In this document: piece after piece, positions 1 through 6,651 of the stretch | How the letters are laid out: each line of letters begins with the position of its first letter | Position numbering within the stretch: the first letter of the stretch is position 1 | DNA from: an uncultured Prevotellaceae bacterium | GTDB taxonomy: Bacteria; Bacteroidota; Bacteroidia; Bacteroidales; Bacteroidaceae | Direction of reading: 5' to 3' | NCBI GenBank assembly: GCA_945787625.1 | Contig: CALZJL010000065.1 | Location: forward strand, 1 to 7,086 | Length of the DNA: 7,086 nt | The notes under the pieces: generated by a model | The model's database searches: none | Told to the model about the DNA's origin: nothing | Seen by the model: the letters and a program-made list of their open reading frames with translations, nothing else | Made by a program: the position numbers and the translations under genes

Positions 1-9
1 TGACATTGG

Positions 10-33
10 CAATCAAATCGTTAGGTTTGATTG
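10..33 (+). promoter_or_regulatory. Stem-loop in leader/intergenic region
   Basis: CAATCAAATC pairs with GGTTTGATTG around a GTTA loop: ten consecutive pairs, nine Watson-Crick and one T-G (18/25). No T-run follows, so it does not look like a simple intrinsic terminator. It could mark RNA processing or stabilise a transcript end between an upstream SusC/SusD-type pair and the lipoprotein gene. As DNA it is also a good inverted-repeat operator candidate. The function is inference; only the pairing is seen. Confidence 0.5.
22..29 (+). promoter_or_regulatory. Candidate Bacteroidetes -7 element (TAnnTTTG)
   Basis: TAGGTTTG matches the Bacteroidetes primary-sigma -7 consensus TAnnTTTG at all six fixed positions. 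The -33 TTG element, usually about 19-20 bases upstream, would fall outside the window and cannot be checked. Transcription would start near base 35, giving an untranslated leader of roughly 195 bases before the ATG at 230. The match lies inside the 3' arm of the 10-33 stem-loop, so either feature could be coincidental. Confidence 0.25.
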
Positions 34-229
34 AGGTAATTTGCGATAATCCCTACATATATGTCTACAGAAGCGAGCATACATTCACGTACCTACTACC
101 AAGGGTGTAGTGTCAGTGCAGACGAAATATATCTGCCAGTGCCACAGAACGAACTTGACAACTCAAATGGCCTGTACGAGCAGTATTAACCACAAATATC
201 GTAGTAAACAACATAAAACCTCTGTAGAA

Positions 230-1435
230 ATGAAAAATATACAATCAATACTGAAAGACACATTTCAGGTATTTGCAATACTATGCATCATGAGTCTGTT
301 TGGTGCCAGCTGTTCAAAAGTAGAGCTGATGGAGCAGAACTATTCAGAATGTGTATCCAATCTGGTAGCCGAGAACCGGGAGGGGACACGCGAACTACTA
401 CTCAAGTGGGACAATCCCTCCGAGCCAGGACAGAGTGGGGTACAAATCATCAGGGATTTGACCGAAGTGACCAATATAAACGAGATAATCAATCAATATA
501 GAATAAAGAAAGCTCCCGTAAATGTCCCTGTGACATATACGGTCAAGGCAATGTACGCAGACGGGAGGATATCCGAAGGGCAGACCGTCAATATACAAAT
601 AGACTATGAGTCTAAGAGAGGAACTGGCTTTGTAGCACTGCTTGTTGCCGATGATTACGAGCAGTCAGCCGACGAGCAGTCAGCCGTAGCGTGGTTTCAG
701 GAAAACTACGTTGCACATCAGAAAGGCGTCGTCATCAAGGCATCCGAGATTGACAATCTTGACATAGAGGAGCAATCAGCATGCTGGATAATCTGTGATC
801 GTACAGGTATAGATAAAGGCTGGCAGAACCTGCCGGGCAACCTCGCCTCCGATGAAGTCATCACTGCACTGAAATCATACGCAGCCGATGGAGGCAACTT
901 GCTGCTCACCAACCATGCCACTCAACTCAGCGTAGCAGTAGGACGCATAAATGAGTCATACGCCCCAGGCATATTCGGCAGTGGCGAGGGGGGGCAGAAC
1001 AACGACATCTGGGGTACACAGCCTATCATAGGAAACACGGAAGGTCAGATATACGACCATTCCACACACGCAATCTATACCGATATGCAGTTCGAAAGCG
1101 GGTTGTACGAACGCTCCATATACTGTTTTGAAGGAGCAGGAATCAAAGGCGACCACAACTGCATGTGGGATCTCAATTCCTATGGATTATCACCCGAACC
1201 AAACGTAGTAAAGGCTTGGGAAGAAATGACCAACTCCACAGTTCTGGGTACATGGAATCACGTAGTCGACTACTGCTGTGCAGGTATTGTTGACTTCAAT
1301 CCCACTACCCAGATAAAGGGACGCATACTCTGCGTAGGACTCGCATCATACGAATGGGATTTGGGAGGACAGGTAAACAGCAAACAGGACCAGTTAGAAT
1401 TGTTTACCAGCAACTGTCTCAAATACCTGCAATAA
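230..1435 (+). CDS. DUF4960-type surface lipoprotein, putative fructan-binding protein
   Basis: A 401-residue protein that probably binds levan- or inulin-type fructan at the outer surface. It resembles the BT1761 position of the B. thetaiotaomicron levan locus. The N-terminus (MKNIQ...) has a hydrophobic stretch at residues 12-24 and a lipobox-like FGASC ending at Cys28, giving a lipidated N-terminus. The residues after Cys28 contain only a weak acidic export signal. Residues ~32-120 look like an all-beta fibronectin-type domain (LLLKWDNPSEPG..., VPVTYTVKAMYADGR). From ~128 to the end is a DUF4960-like region with alternating hydrophobic strands (GFVALLVADDY, ACWIICD, GGNLLLTNH) suggesting a glutamine-amidotransferase-like fold, with no catalytic Cys-His pair I can point to. 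A GTG at 110 would extend it by 40 residues, but that places the signal peptide internally, so the ATG at 230 is chosen. It leads the visible operon, 48 bp before the GH32 gene. The family call is from recall of the pattern; ligand specificity is inferred. Confidence 0.82.
   Translation: MKNIQSILKDTFQVFAILCIMSLFGASCSKVELMEQNYSECVSNLVAENREGTRELLLKWDNPSEPGQSGVQIIRDLTEVTNINEIINQYRIKKAPVNVPVTYTVKAMYADGRISEGQTVNIQIDYESKRGTGFVALLVADDYEQSADEQSAVAWFQENYVAHQKGVVIKASEIDNLDIEEQSACWIICDRTGIDKGWQNLPGNLASDEVITALKSYAADGGNLLLTNHATQLSVAVGRINESYAPGIFGSGEGGQNNDIWGTQPIIGNTEGQIYDHSTHAIYTDMQFESGLYERSIYCFEGAGIKGDHNCMWDLNSYGLSPEPNVVKAWEEMTNSTVLGTWNHVVDYCCAGIVDFNPTTQIKGRILCVGLASYEWDLGGQVNSKQDQLELFTSNCLKYLQ
659..688 (+). 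repeat. 15-bp tandem duplication inside the lipoprotein gene
   Basis: Two adjacent 15-base units, GAGCAGTCAGCCGAC and GAGCAGTCAGCCGTA, are 13/15 identical and encode EQSAD-EQSAV (residues 144-153). The repeat is in frame and sits just after the first predicted strand of the DUF4960-like domain. It looks like a small slippage duplication that adds or replaces a helix turn. Confidence 0.6.
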
Positions 1436-1439
1436 TACC

Positions 1440-1457
1440 CTGATTGATATCAAACAG
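1440..1457. repeat. Palindrome between lipoprotein and GH32 genes
   Basis: CTGATTGATATCAAACAG contains a perfect 10-bp palindrome, TTGATATCAA (1444-1453), flanked by matching CTG and CAG with one A-A mismatch on each side. It occupies much of the 48-bp gap between the two genes. It could be a protein-binding site or a weak RNA hairpin; with no loop, an RNA structure is unlikely to be strong. Its role is unknown. Confidence 0.35.
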
Positions 1458-1483
1458 ACATCAGTTATGCCACAATCAATCCT

Positions 1484-3835
1484 ATGAGCACCAATTATCT
1501 ATCAATACTGCCAATATTAGCACTGACCACACATGCACCAGCCCAGGTAGCCCATTTCGACATGAGTTTGAGCGATGGGAGGATTACAGAGTTAGTCTCC
1601 GGTGTCCAGGCAAAAGTGGAATCCCAGCTTCCAGCCTTTAATGTCGATGGGCTCGAAGGTAAGGCATTGCGTTTTGACGGATATTCCAATTATATACAAG
1701 CGACCATACCCACAACGACATTCAGCGATGAAACGCTTACAGCCACAGTCCTTCTTGCCCCTGAGACATACCCGATGATGAAAGCAGATGAGGCAGAACT
1801 CCTCCCCACCTATGGCCTCATCTGTGGAAATCTTGATGAGACAACCAAGACAGGCATAGCTTTCGAATTGTCATCACAAGGCGATGTCCGCTTCCGTTTT
1901 GCCTCAGCCAATGGTTTTATCTACACAATCCCCTCCACACAACGGTTACCACGCAGCAAGTGGAGCAGGATAACCGCAGTAATAGACAAGCCAAGCAACC
2001 TTGCCACACTCTATATAGATGCCCAGACAGTAGGCAGCACCAAAATGTCTCGACTTGGCATCAAGCCAGGAACCAATCAGTTCCTCATAGGCAAGAGCAG
2101 CAACCAGGTTAGCGAATGGGGAGTCAATATCAACACCTATTGCGGACTGATTGATGATATAGCCATATACAACAAGGCAATAAGTGCCGAAGACATAGCA
2201 CTCATAGCCCCCACACCCACAGCTCCTCCACCAGACTTCATCTATCCGCAATCACGATATAAAGAAGGTCGGGCAGCATTATGGAGGCCCAAATATCACG
2301 CAATGCCCTCAGGAGCCTGGACCAACGAGACTCATGGCATGATATGGTCAGGAGGCCGCTATCACCTGTTCTTCCAGAAGAATGCCAACGGACCCTACAT
2401 GGCACGCCTACACTGGGGTCACATATCCAGTGCAGACCTCTGCACATGGACCGAAGAACCAATAGCCTTTGGTCCGTCAGAGTCCTACGACATCAAAGGA
2501 TGTTGGTCAGGATGTATCATACAAGATGGAGAAGTCACATCAGGTCAGACAGGAGCACTATACACCGCTGTAGACAATGCCAAAGCCACCATTTGCCTGT
2601 CAACCACAGACACCCCGGAACTGACCACATGGCAAAAGCACGCAGCCAATCCCCTGATAGATGGACGCCCGCAAGGACTGAGCGATGATTTCCGTGACCC
2701 ATACTACTTTCAGGTTGGAAATCAGAAGTACATCATCGTAGGCACCTCAAAAGACGGTTTAGGAGCATGCACACTACACCGTTACGAGTCAGGTAAATGG
2801 AGCAACGACGGGAGCATCTTCTTTCAATCTGCAGACGCTGTCAGTACAGGCACATTTTGGGAGATGCCCAATATTACCGATATGGGAGGAGGAATCTACC
2901 TATTTACCGTCACTCCCCTTGGCACGAGCAAAGGAGTGCGCACACTCTATTGGCTTGGCAACATCAGTGACAAAGGCACATTCACACCACTTGCCAGTAA
3001 GCAAGAACCCTCGTATCTCGAAATGGGAGGCATCGGTATCGAAGGCTACGGACTTCTCTCGCCCACCATCTGCCGACATAACGGAAAGACCCTGCTACTC
3101 GGCATAGTCCCCGACAAACTGCCTACAGAACAAAATCTCCAGATAGGCTGGGCACACAATTACTCACTCCCACGCGAGATAACCCTTGCTCCCGACTACA
3201 CCCTGCACCAAAAGCCCTACAGCGGTCTTGCCACAATGCGGAGCGACCTCATATCCACGACGGTCTCAGACATACAAGGCACAGTCTCCCTCGCCCCAGT
3301 GAGCGGACGACAGATAGAGTTACAAGGCGAATTCGTTATAGGTACTACAGCCTTCGGCTTCAATTTCTTAAAATCAGGATCTCAGAAGGCAAGTCTCACG
3401 TACACCCCCACCACCAACCAGCTTACACTTGATTTAACAAAACTTGAACGATACGTAAACGACGACATATATGGAGGCAAATACCAGATTACCCTGCCCG
3501 AAAAGCCAGTCCAGGGAGAGAAACTCAAGATAGACGTCTACCTTGATGGAAGCATAGCCGACATCTTCGTCGCTGACAAGTGGGCATTCTCCGTACGGAT
3601 TTTCCCCACAGATGCAGCAGCAATAGAAGCAGAAGCATTTGCAGAGAGTTACACCCAATGCAACATCAGAGCATGGAACATAGATCCAGAGCAAGCAAGC
3701 ACCTCCATACAGCAAGTCGAAGAATCAGTGTCGGTACAGACGTGCAGCCAAGCATACAGTCTTAGTGGGCAAAAATGCAAAGTCAATCAAAAAGGAATAA
3801 TCATACAAGGAGGAAAGACCTATGTCAGGAATTGA
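1484..3835 (+). CDS. Exported GH32 fructan hydrolase with N-terminal LamG-like domain
   Basis: A 783-residue enzyme predicted to hydrolyse fructosyl linkages in levan, inulin or sucrose-type substrates. Residues 1-21 form a signal peptide (hydrophobic LSILPILAL, then APA-Q) without a lipobox cysteine. Residues ~22-242 are a LamG/concanavalin-like domain (GLEGKALRFDGYSNYI; ATLYIDAQTVG; GLIDDIAIYNKAIS). A Pro-rich linker (243-251) leads to the GH32 five-blade propeller, ~265-575. Its landmarks are RPKYH (268-272), GAWTNETHG (277-285), YHLFFQ, LHWGH, CWSG (340-343), FRDP with Asp405 and WEMP with Glu460. A beta-sandwich follows (~590-745; GSIADIFVADKWAFSVRIFP). Residues 756-783 form a YSLSGQ...KGIIIQGGKTYV tail typical of Bacteroidales secreted proteins. 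Oddities: the usual N-D-P-N nucleophile motif reads N-E-T-H, putting Glu282 in the place of the catalytic Asp, and the usual E-C after Trp is E-M. Asp405 and Glu460 remain. The combination may be a coherent LamG-GH32 subgroup. Endo versus exo action cannot be decided from sequence. The next gene starts inside its last codons. Confidence 0.9.
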   Translation: MSTNYLSILPILALTTHAPAQVAHFDMSLSDGRITELVSGVQAKVESQLPAFNVDGLEGKALRFDGYSNYIQATIPTTTFSDETLTATVLLAPETYPMMKADEAELLPTYGLICGNLDETTKTGIAFELSSQGDVRFRFASANGFIYTIPSTQRLPRSKWSRITAVIDKPSNLATLYIDAQTVGSTKMSRLGIKPGTNQFLIGKSSNQVSEWGVNINTYCGLIDDIAIYNKAISAEDIALIAPTPTAPPPDFIYPQSRYKEGRAALWRPKYHAMPSGAWTNETHGMIWSGGRYHLFFQKNANGPYMARLHWGHISSADLCTWTEEPIAFGPSESYDIKGCWSGCIIQDGEVTSGQTGALYTAVDNAKATICLSTTDTPELTTWQKHAANPLIDGRPQGLSDDFRDPYYFQVGNQKYIIVGTSKDGLGACTLHRYESGKWSNDGSIFFQSADAVSTGTFWEMPNITDMGGGIYLFTVTPLGTSKGVRTLYWLGNISDKGTFTPLASKQEPSYLEMGGIGIEGYGLLSPTICRHNGKTLLLGIVPDKLPTEQNLQIGWAHNYSLPREITLAPDYTLHQKPYSGLATMRSDLISTTVSDIQGTVSLAPVSGRQIELQGEFVIGTTAFGFNFLKSGSQKASLTYTPTTNQLTLDLTKLERYVNDDIYGGKYQITLPEKPVQGEKLKIDVYLDGSIADIFVADKWAFSVRIFPTDAAAIEAEAFAESYTQCNIRAWNIDPEQASTSIQQVEESVSVQTCSQAYSLSGQKCKVNQKGIIIQGGKTYVRN
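3704..3832 (+). other. T9SS-like C-terminal tail of the GH32 protein
   Basis: The last ~43 residues (741-783) follow the beta-sandwich with a Ser/Gln/Val-rich linker and then AYSLSGQK...KGIIIQGGKTYVRN. This matches the short pattern Y-x-L-x-G-x(n)-K-G-I-x-I-x-x-G-K-x-x-V seen at the C-terminus of many Prevotella and Bacteroides secreted proteins, related to the type IX secretion sorting domain. It is shorter than a full sorting domain of ~70-90 residues. Whether it directs secretion or is a vestige cannot be told from this window. Confidence 0.55.
3807..3814 (+). promoter_or_regulatory. Strong Shine-Dalgarno for the DUF1573 gene, inside GH32 codons
   Basis: AAGGAGGA lies seven bases before the ATG at 3822 and within the codons for Gln-Gly-Gly-Lys of the GH32 tail. 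The other gene starts here have no such site, as is usual in Bacteroidetes. It fixes the start of the overlapping gene, because the same frame has a TAA at 3798-3800 and no earlier start codon. It also shares constraint with the conserved GGK of the GH32 tail. Confidence 0.6.
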
Positions 3836-4460
3836 TACACTCGTTGTCATAGGCCTGAACGCCATCAATTTGGGCACAATATATGAGGCCGATGGAGTTG
3901 TCGAACACCAATTCAGTCTGCGCAACGAGCATGCCACAGAGATAACCCTAATCCAAGGCTACACCTCCTGTGGGTGCACAAGCATTGAATTCCCAAAAGA
4001 CAAACCTGTCAGCAGCGGCGACACCACACACGTCACCGTTCGCTTCAATCCCCGAGGCAAAGCAGGAGAGTTTTACGAAGTCGGCACCATCGTATATGAA
4101 GCATCAGGTCATCGTAATACCATACAGATGTCACTTCAAGGGATATGCCAAAGCAGCGAGGAGACACTCATGCGCCAATACCCCATAAGAGTCAGCGATC
4201 ACCTACGCCAGTCCACAGACCAATATGATTTGGGAAACGTATACATAGGTCAAACCATCAAACGCCACCTCTCACTCCTATGGACAGATTCTATCCCCAC
4301 ACGTCAACTTCTACCTCTGACCTATAGCCCACCGGCCGATATCCCACCAGGCATACATCATATCACACAGTCAATACCCATCATACACGACAAAAAGTCG
4401 CACACGATACACATCACATACCACGTAAACATAATCAATCCAAAAAAACAAACGAAATGA
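3822..4460 (+). CDS. DUF1573 domain protein, apparently without signal peptide
   Basis: A 212-residue protein with a DUF1573 domain, an immunoglobulin-like beta-sandwich common in Bacteroidetes exported proteins; its biochemical role is unknown. The domain begins almost at once (INLGTIYEADGVVEHQFSLRN, from residue 15) and carries the hallmark TSCGCT with Cys50 and Cys52, then SSGDTTHVTVRFNPRGKAGEF (64-84) and the VYEASGHRNTIQMSLQG strands. Residues ~119-205 look like a second, more diverged repeat of the same fold (QYDLGNVYIGQT...HTIHITYHVNI) without the CGC pair. Members usually have a signal peptide or lipobox; here only ~14 residues precede the domain and none is visible. The start cannot move upstream because of the TAA at 3798. 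The gene overlaps the GH32 gene by 14 bp and the permease by 4 bp (ATGA), so it is translationally coupled to both. By context it may assist fructan capture or an envelope step, but that is inference. Confidence 0.8.
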   Translation: MSGIDTLVVIGLNAINLGTIYEADGVVEHQFSLRNEHATEITLIQGYTSCGCTSIEFPKDKPVSSGDTTHVTVRFNPRGKAGEFYEVGTIVYEASGHRNTIQMSLQGICQSSEETLMRQYPIRVSDHLRQSTDQYDLGNVYIGQTIKRHLSLLWTDSIPTRQLLPLTYSPPADIPPGIHHITQSIPIIHDKKSHTIHITYHVNIINPKKQTK

Positions 4461-5638
4461 AAACAAACAAACTTGCCCTAATATCCGTGCTGTTCAGTTT
4501 TTTCTGCATGGGCTTTGTAGACCTTGTAGGTATAGCCAGCAACTACGTCAAGGAAGACCTACATCTCACCGACACCGTAGCCAACGTCCTTCCCTCCTTA
4601 GTATTCATCTGGTTTCTGATATTCTCAGTACCAACAGGAGTCCTTATGAATCGCATAGGACGCAAGAATACGGTTCTTCTCTCACTCATCGTTACAGCCC
4701 TTGCCCTCTTCTTGCCACTATGCGGAAATACACTAACTGTCATGCTCTGCGCCTTCTCACTCTTAGGCATTGGCAACGCATTGATGCAGACCTCACTCAA
4801 TCCCTTAGTGACATGCGTCATACGAAACAACAATGTCGCTTCTACTCTCACCTTCGGACAGTTCATCAAAGCCATCGCCTCATTTATAGCCCCATACATA
4901 GCCATGTGGGGAGCCACAGCAGCCATACCCACCCTCGGCTATGATTGGCGAATACTCTTTGCCATATTCCTTATCATAAGCATACTTGCCACAGCTATTC
5001 TGAGCGCGACGCAGATTGAAGAGCCCGTCACAGACTCAGCAGCCACGACCGTCACCGCCCAGTTTGCAGGAGCATTCCGACTCCTGTCACCACGAGGCAA
5101 TCAGGCAGGAGCCATTATACTACTATCCTTCATCGGAATCATGTGCCACGTAGGCATTGATGTCGGCACCAACACCACCGCCCCCAAGATTCTCATTGAG
5201 CGTCTCGGCATGAACCTCAACCAAGCAGCCTTTGCCACCAGCCTCTACTTCATCTTTCGCACCATAGGCTGTCTCACAGGAACTATTTTTCTACGTCTGC
5301 TCAAGGTACGCACCTTCTTCATCATTTCCGTCATCTGTATGACACTCTCAATGCTTAGCATGTATATCGGGCAAGACCAATGGATACTCTATGCAGGCAT
5401 CGCCCTCGTAGGATACGGCAACAGCAACATATTCTCCATGTGCTTTGCCAATGCCATACAAGCCCTGCCATGCAAGCAAAACGAAGTCTCAGGCCTCATG
5501 ATTATGGGGCTTTTCGGCGGAGCCATCTTCCCTCTTGCCATGGGATTAGCCTCCGACATGATGGGACAAGGAGGGGCAGTCCTCTGCATGTCAATCGGCG
5601 TAGCTTATCTCGCCACTTATATACCAAGGATAAAGTAA
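4457..5638 (+). CDS. MFS sugar permease, FucP-type, putative fructose transporter
   Basis: A 393-residue inner-membrane protein with about twelve hydrophobic segments: 6-30, 43-63, 72-90, 93-113, 131-153, 165-184, then after a hydrophilic middle loop (~186-215) 217-240, 256-280, 285-304, 309-328, 345-365 and 371-388. The first half has the major-facilitator loop motif GVLMNRIGRKN (61-71). The GIGNALMQTSLNPL segment (104-117) is typical of the fucose/glucose-galactose:H+ symporter branch. It most likely imports fructose by proton symport, as BT1758 does in the B. thetaiotaomicron levan locus. Length is slightly below the usual ~400-440 of FucP-type carriers, but both ends look intact. The ATG overlaps the stop of the preceding gene (ATGA). 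Sugar identity is inferred from the adjacent GH32 and fructokinase genes; glucose or fucose cannot be excluded from sequence alone. Confidence 0.88.
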   Translation: MKTNKLALISVLFSFFCMGFVDLVGIASNYVKEDLHLTDTVANVLPSLVFIWFLIFSVPTGVLMNRIGRKNTVLLSLIVTALALFLPLCGNTLTVMLCAFSLLGIGNALMQTSLNPLVTCVIRNNNVASTLTFGQFIKAIASFIAPYIAMWGATAAIPTLGYDWRILFAIFLIISILATAILSATQIEEPVTDSAATTVTAQFAGAFRLLSPRGNQAGAIILLSFIGIMCHVGIDVGTNTTAPKILIERLGMNLNQAAFATSLYFIFRTIGCLTGTIFLRLLKVRTFFIISVICMTLSMLSMYIGQDQWILYAGIALVGYGNSNIFSMCFANAIQALPCKQNEVSGLMIMGLFGGAIFPLAMGLASDMMGQGGAVLCMSIGVAYLATYIPRIK

Positions 5639-5656
5639 CCTCAAAATCCAAAAACT

Positions 5657-6631
5657 ATGAAAAAATCAAACCATTCTCCCGCACAAGAAGACCAGTCCCA
5701 GTCCCCCTACATCGTAGGCCTGGGTGAAATACTCTTTGACTGTCTCCCTACAGGCAAAAAGCTCGGAGGAGCACCAGCCAACTTTGCGTACAACGTCAGC
5801 CAGTTAGGCTTCAACGGCATTGCCGTCAGTGCCATCGGCAACGACCCCGACGGTAGGCAAATACAACACCAGCTATCCCAGCATAGCTTCAAGACACACC
5901 TTGAGACCGTCGACTATCCTACAGGTACCGTACAAGTCACCCTCACATCAGGAGGTATCCCCCACTACGATATAAAACTTGGAGTAGCCTACGACAATAT
6001 CCCATGGACCCCAGAGATAGAAGAAATTGCCAAGCACACCAGAGCCGTCTGCTTCGGATCTCTCGCCCAGCGCACAGCCGTCAGTCGCGCCACCATACAG
6101 AAATTCATCGACACCATGCCAGTCCTTGGCACACTCAAAGTGTTTGACATCAATCTACGTCAAGAGTGGTATTCCAAAGAGATAATACAAGAAAGCCTCA
6201 AACGTTGCAATGTATTAAAGATCAATGACGAAGAAATCATCCAAGTAGCAAAACTCTTTGACCACCCTCTACCTTTATCCACAGACGATGTCAGCGACCG
6301 TCTACTTCAACCCGTAGAATTCGAAGACTTCGCCCACCATATTATCCGAGATTACGAGCTCCAGATGATAGTCATCACATGCGGTGCCCACGGCTCGTAC
6401 GTAGTCACCGAAGACCAGCTCAGTTTCCAGGCGACCCCCAAAGTCCAGGTAGTCGACACCGTAGGCGCAGGCGACTCATTTACAGGTGCCTTCTGTGCCT
6501 CCATACTCGCAGGCAAGACTATAGCCCAAGCCCATGAGATAGGTGTCAGAGTTTCAGCCTACATCTGTACACAGGCAGGAGCCATGCCTCAATACCCCCA
6601 GTCGCTCATAGATATTATAAGCCAGATTTAG
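5657..6631 (+). CDS. PfkB-family fructokinase
   Basis: A 324-residue cytoplasmic carbohydrate kinase, predicted to convert fructose and ATP to fructose 6-phosphate, the last step of fructan use. The fold is ribokinase-like. YIVGLGEILFDCLP (18-31) contains the substrate-contacting Asp28. KKLGGAPANFAYNVSQLG (34-51) is the family's N-terminal glycine motif. FDINLRQEW (163-171) and KINDEE (188-193) are typical of bacterial fructokinases. DTVGAGDSFTGAF (267-279) is the PfkB signature 2, with catalytic base Asp273 and the GAGD anion hole. Length is normal for the family. The ~17 residues before the first strand are polar and may be a lineage extension; no closer in-frame ATG exists. It follows the permease by 18 bp and ends the visible operon, matching the BT1758-BT1757 order of the B. 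thetaiotaomicron levan locus. Activity on another ketose or on ribose is possible but less likely in this context. Confidence 0.92.
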   Translation: MKKSNHSPAQEDQSQSPYIVGLGEILFDCLPTGKKLGGAPANFAYNVSQLGFNGIAVSAIGNDPDGRQIQHQLSQHSFKTHLETVDYPTGTVQVTLTSGGIPHYDIKLGVAYDNIPWTPEIEEIAKHTRAVCFGSLAQRTAVSRATIQKFIDTMPVLGTLKVFDINLRQEWYSKEIIQESLKRCNVLKINDEEIIQVAKLFDHPLPLSTDDVSDRLLQPVEFEDFAHHIIRDYELQMIVITCGAHGSYVVTEDQLSFQATPKVQVVDTVGAGDSFTGAFCASILAGKTIAQAHEIGVRVSAYICTQAGAMPQYPQSLIDIISQI

Positions 6632-6651
6632 TCTGCATTTCATTGTTGGTT

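Larger units (their letters stand above)
1..229. other. Upstream non-coding or unresolved segment
   Basis: I see no supportable gene here. One plus-strand frame is open from base 3 to a TAG at 108-110 and another runs from base 2 to a TGA at 32-34. Neither gives a recognisable C-terminus such as that of a SusD-like protein, which is what related fructan loci usually carry at this place. The segment contains a strong stem-loop (10-33) and a candidate Bacteroidetes -7 promoter element (22-29), so it is probably mostly the intergenic leader of the lipoprotein gene that starts at 230. The bases just before that ATG are A-rich, with no Shine-Dalgarno sequence. Confidence 0.5.

Noticed and set aside
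3..110. Open plus-strand frame as the C-terminus of an upstream gene
   Set aside because: The translation shows no recognisable SusD, SusC or other family ending, and it crosses a strong hairpin.
110..229. GTG start at 110 extending the lipoprotein by 40 residues
   Set aside because: The extension is polar and would bury a clear lipoprotein signal peptide; the ATG at 230 places Cys28 correctly.
2281..2688. 135-codon plus-strand open frame inside the GH32 gene
   Set aside because: It lies out of frame over the GH32 catalytic motifs and encodes an Arg/His-rich sequence typical of a shadow frame.
3801..3835. Programmed frameshift fusing GH32 to the DUF1573 protein
   Set aside because: A +1 shift would be needed in a 35-base stretch with no clear slippery site, and the GH32 tail ends naturally with its own conserved pattern; the strong Shine-Dalgarno explains separate translation.
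4543..4932. 129-codon minus-strand open frame inside the permease gene
   Set aside because: It is antisense to a well-supported transporter and is explained by the biased base composition.
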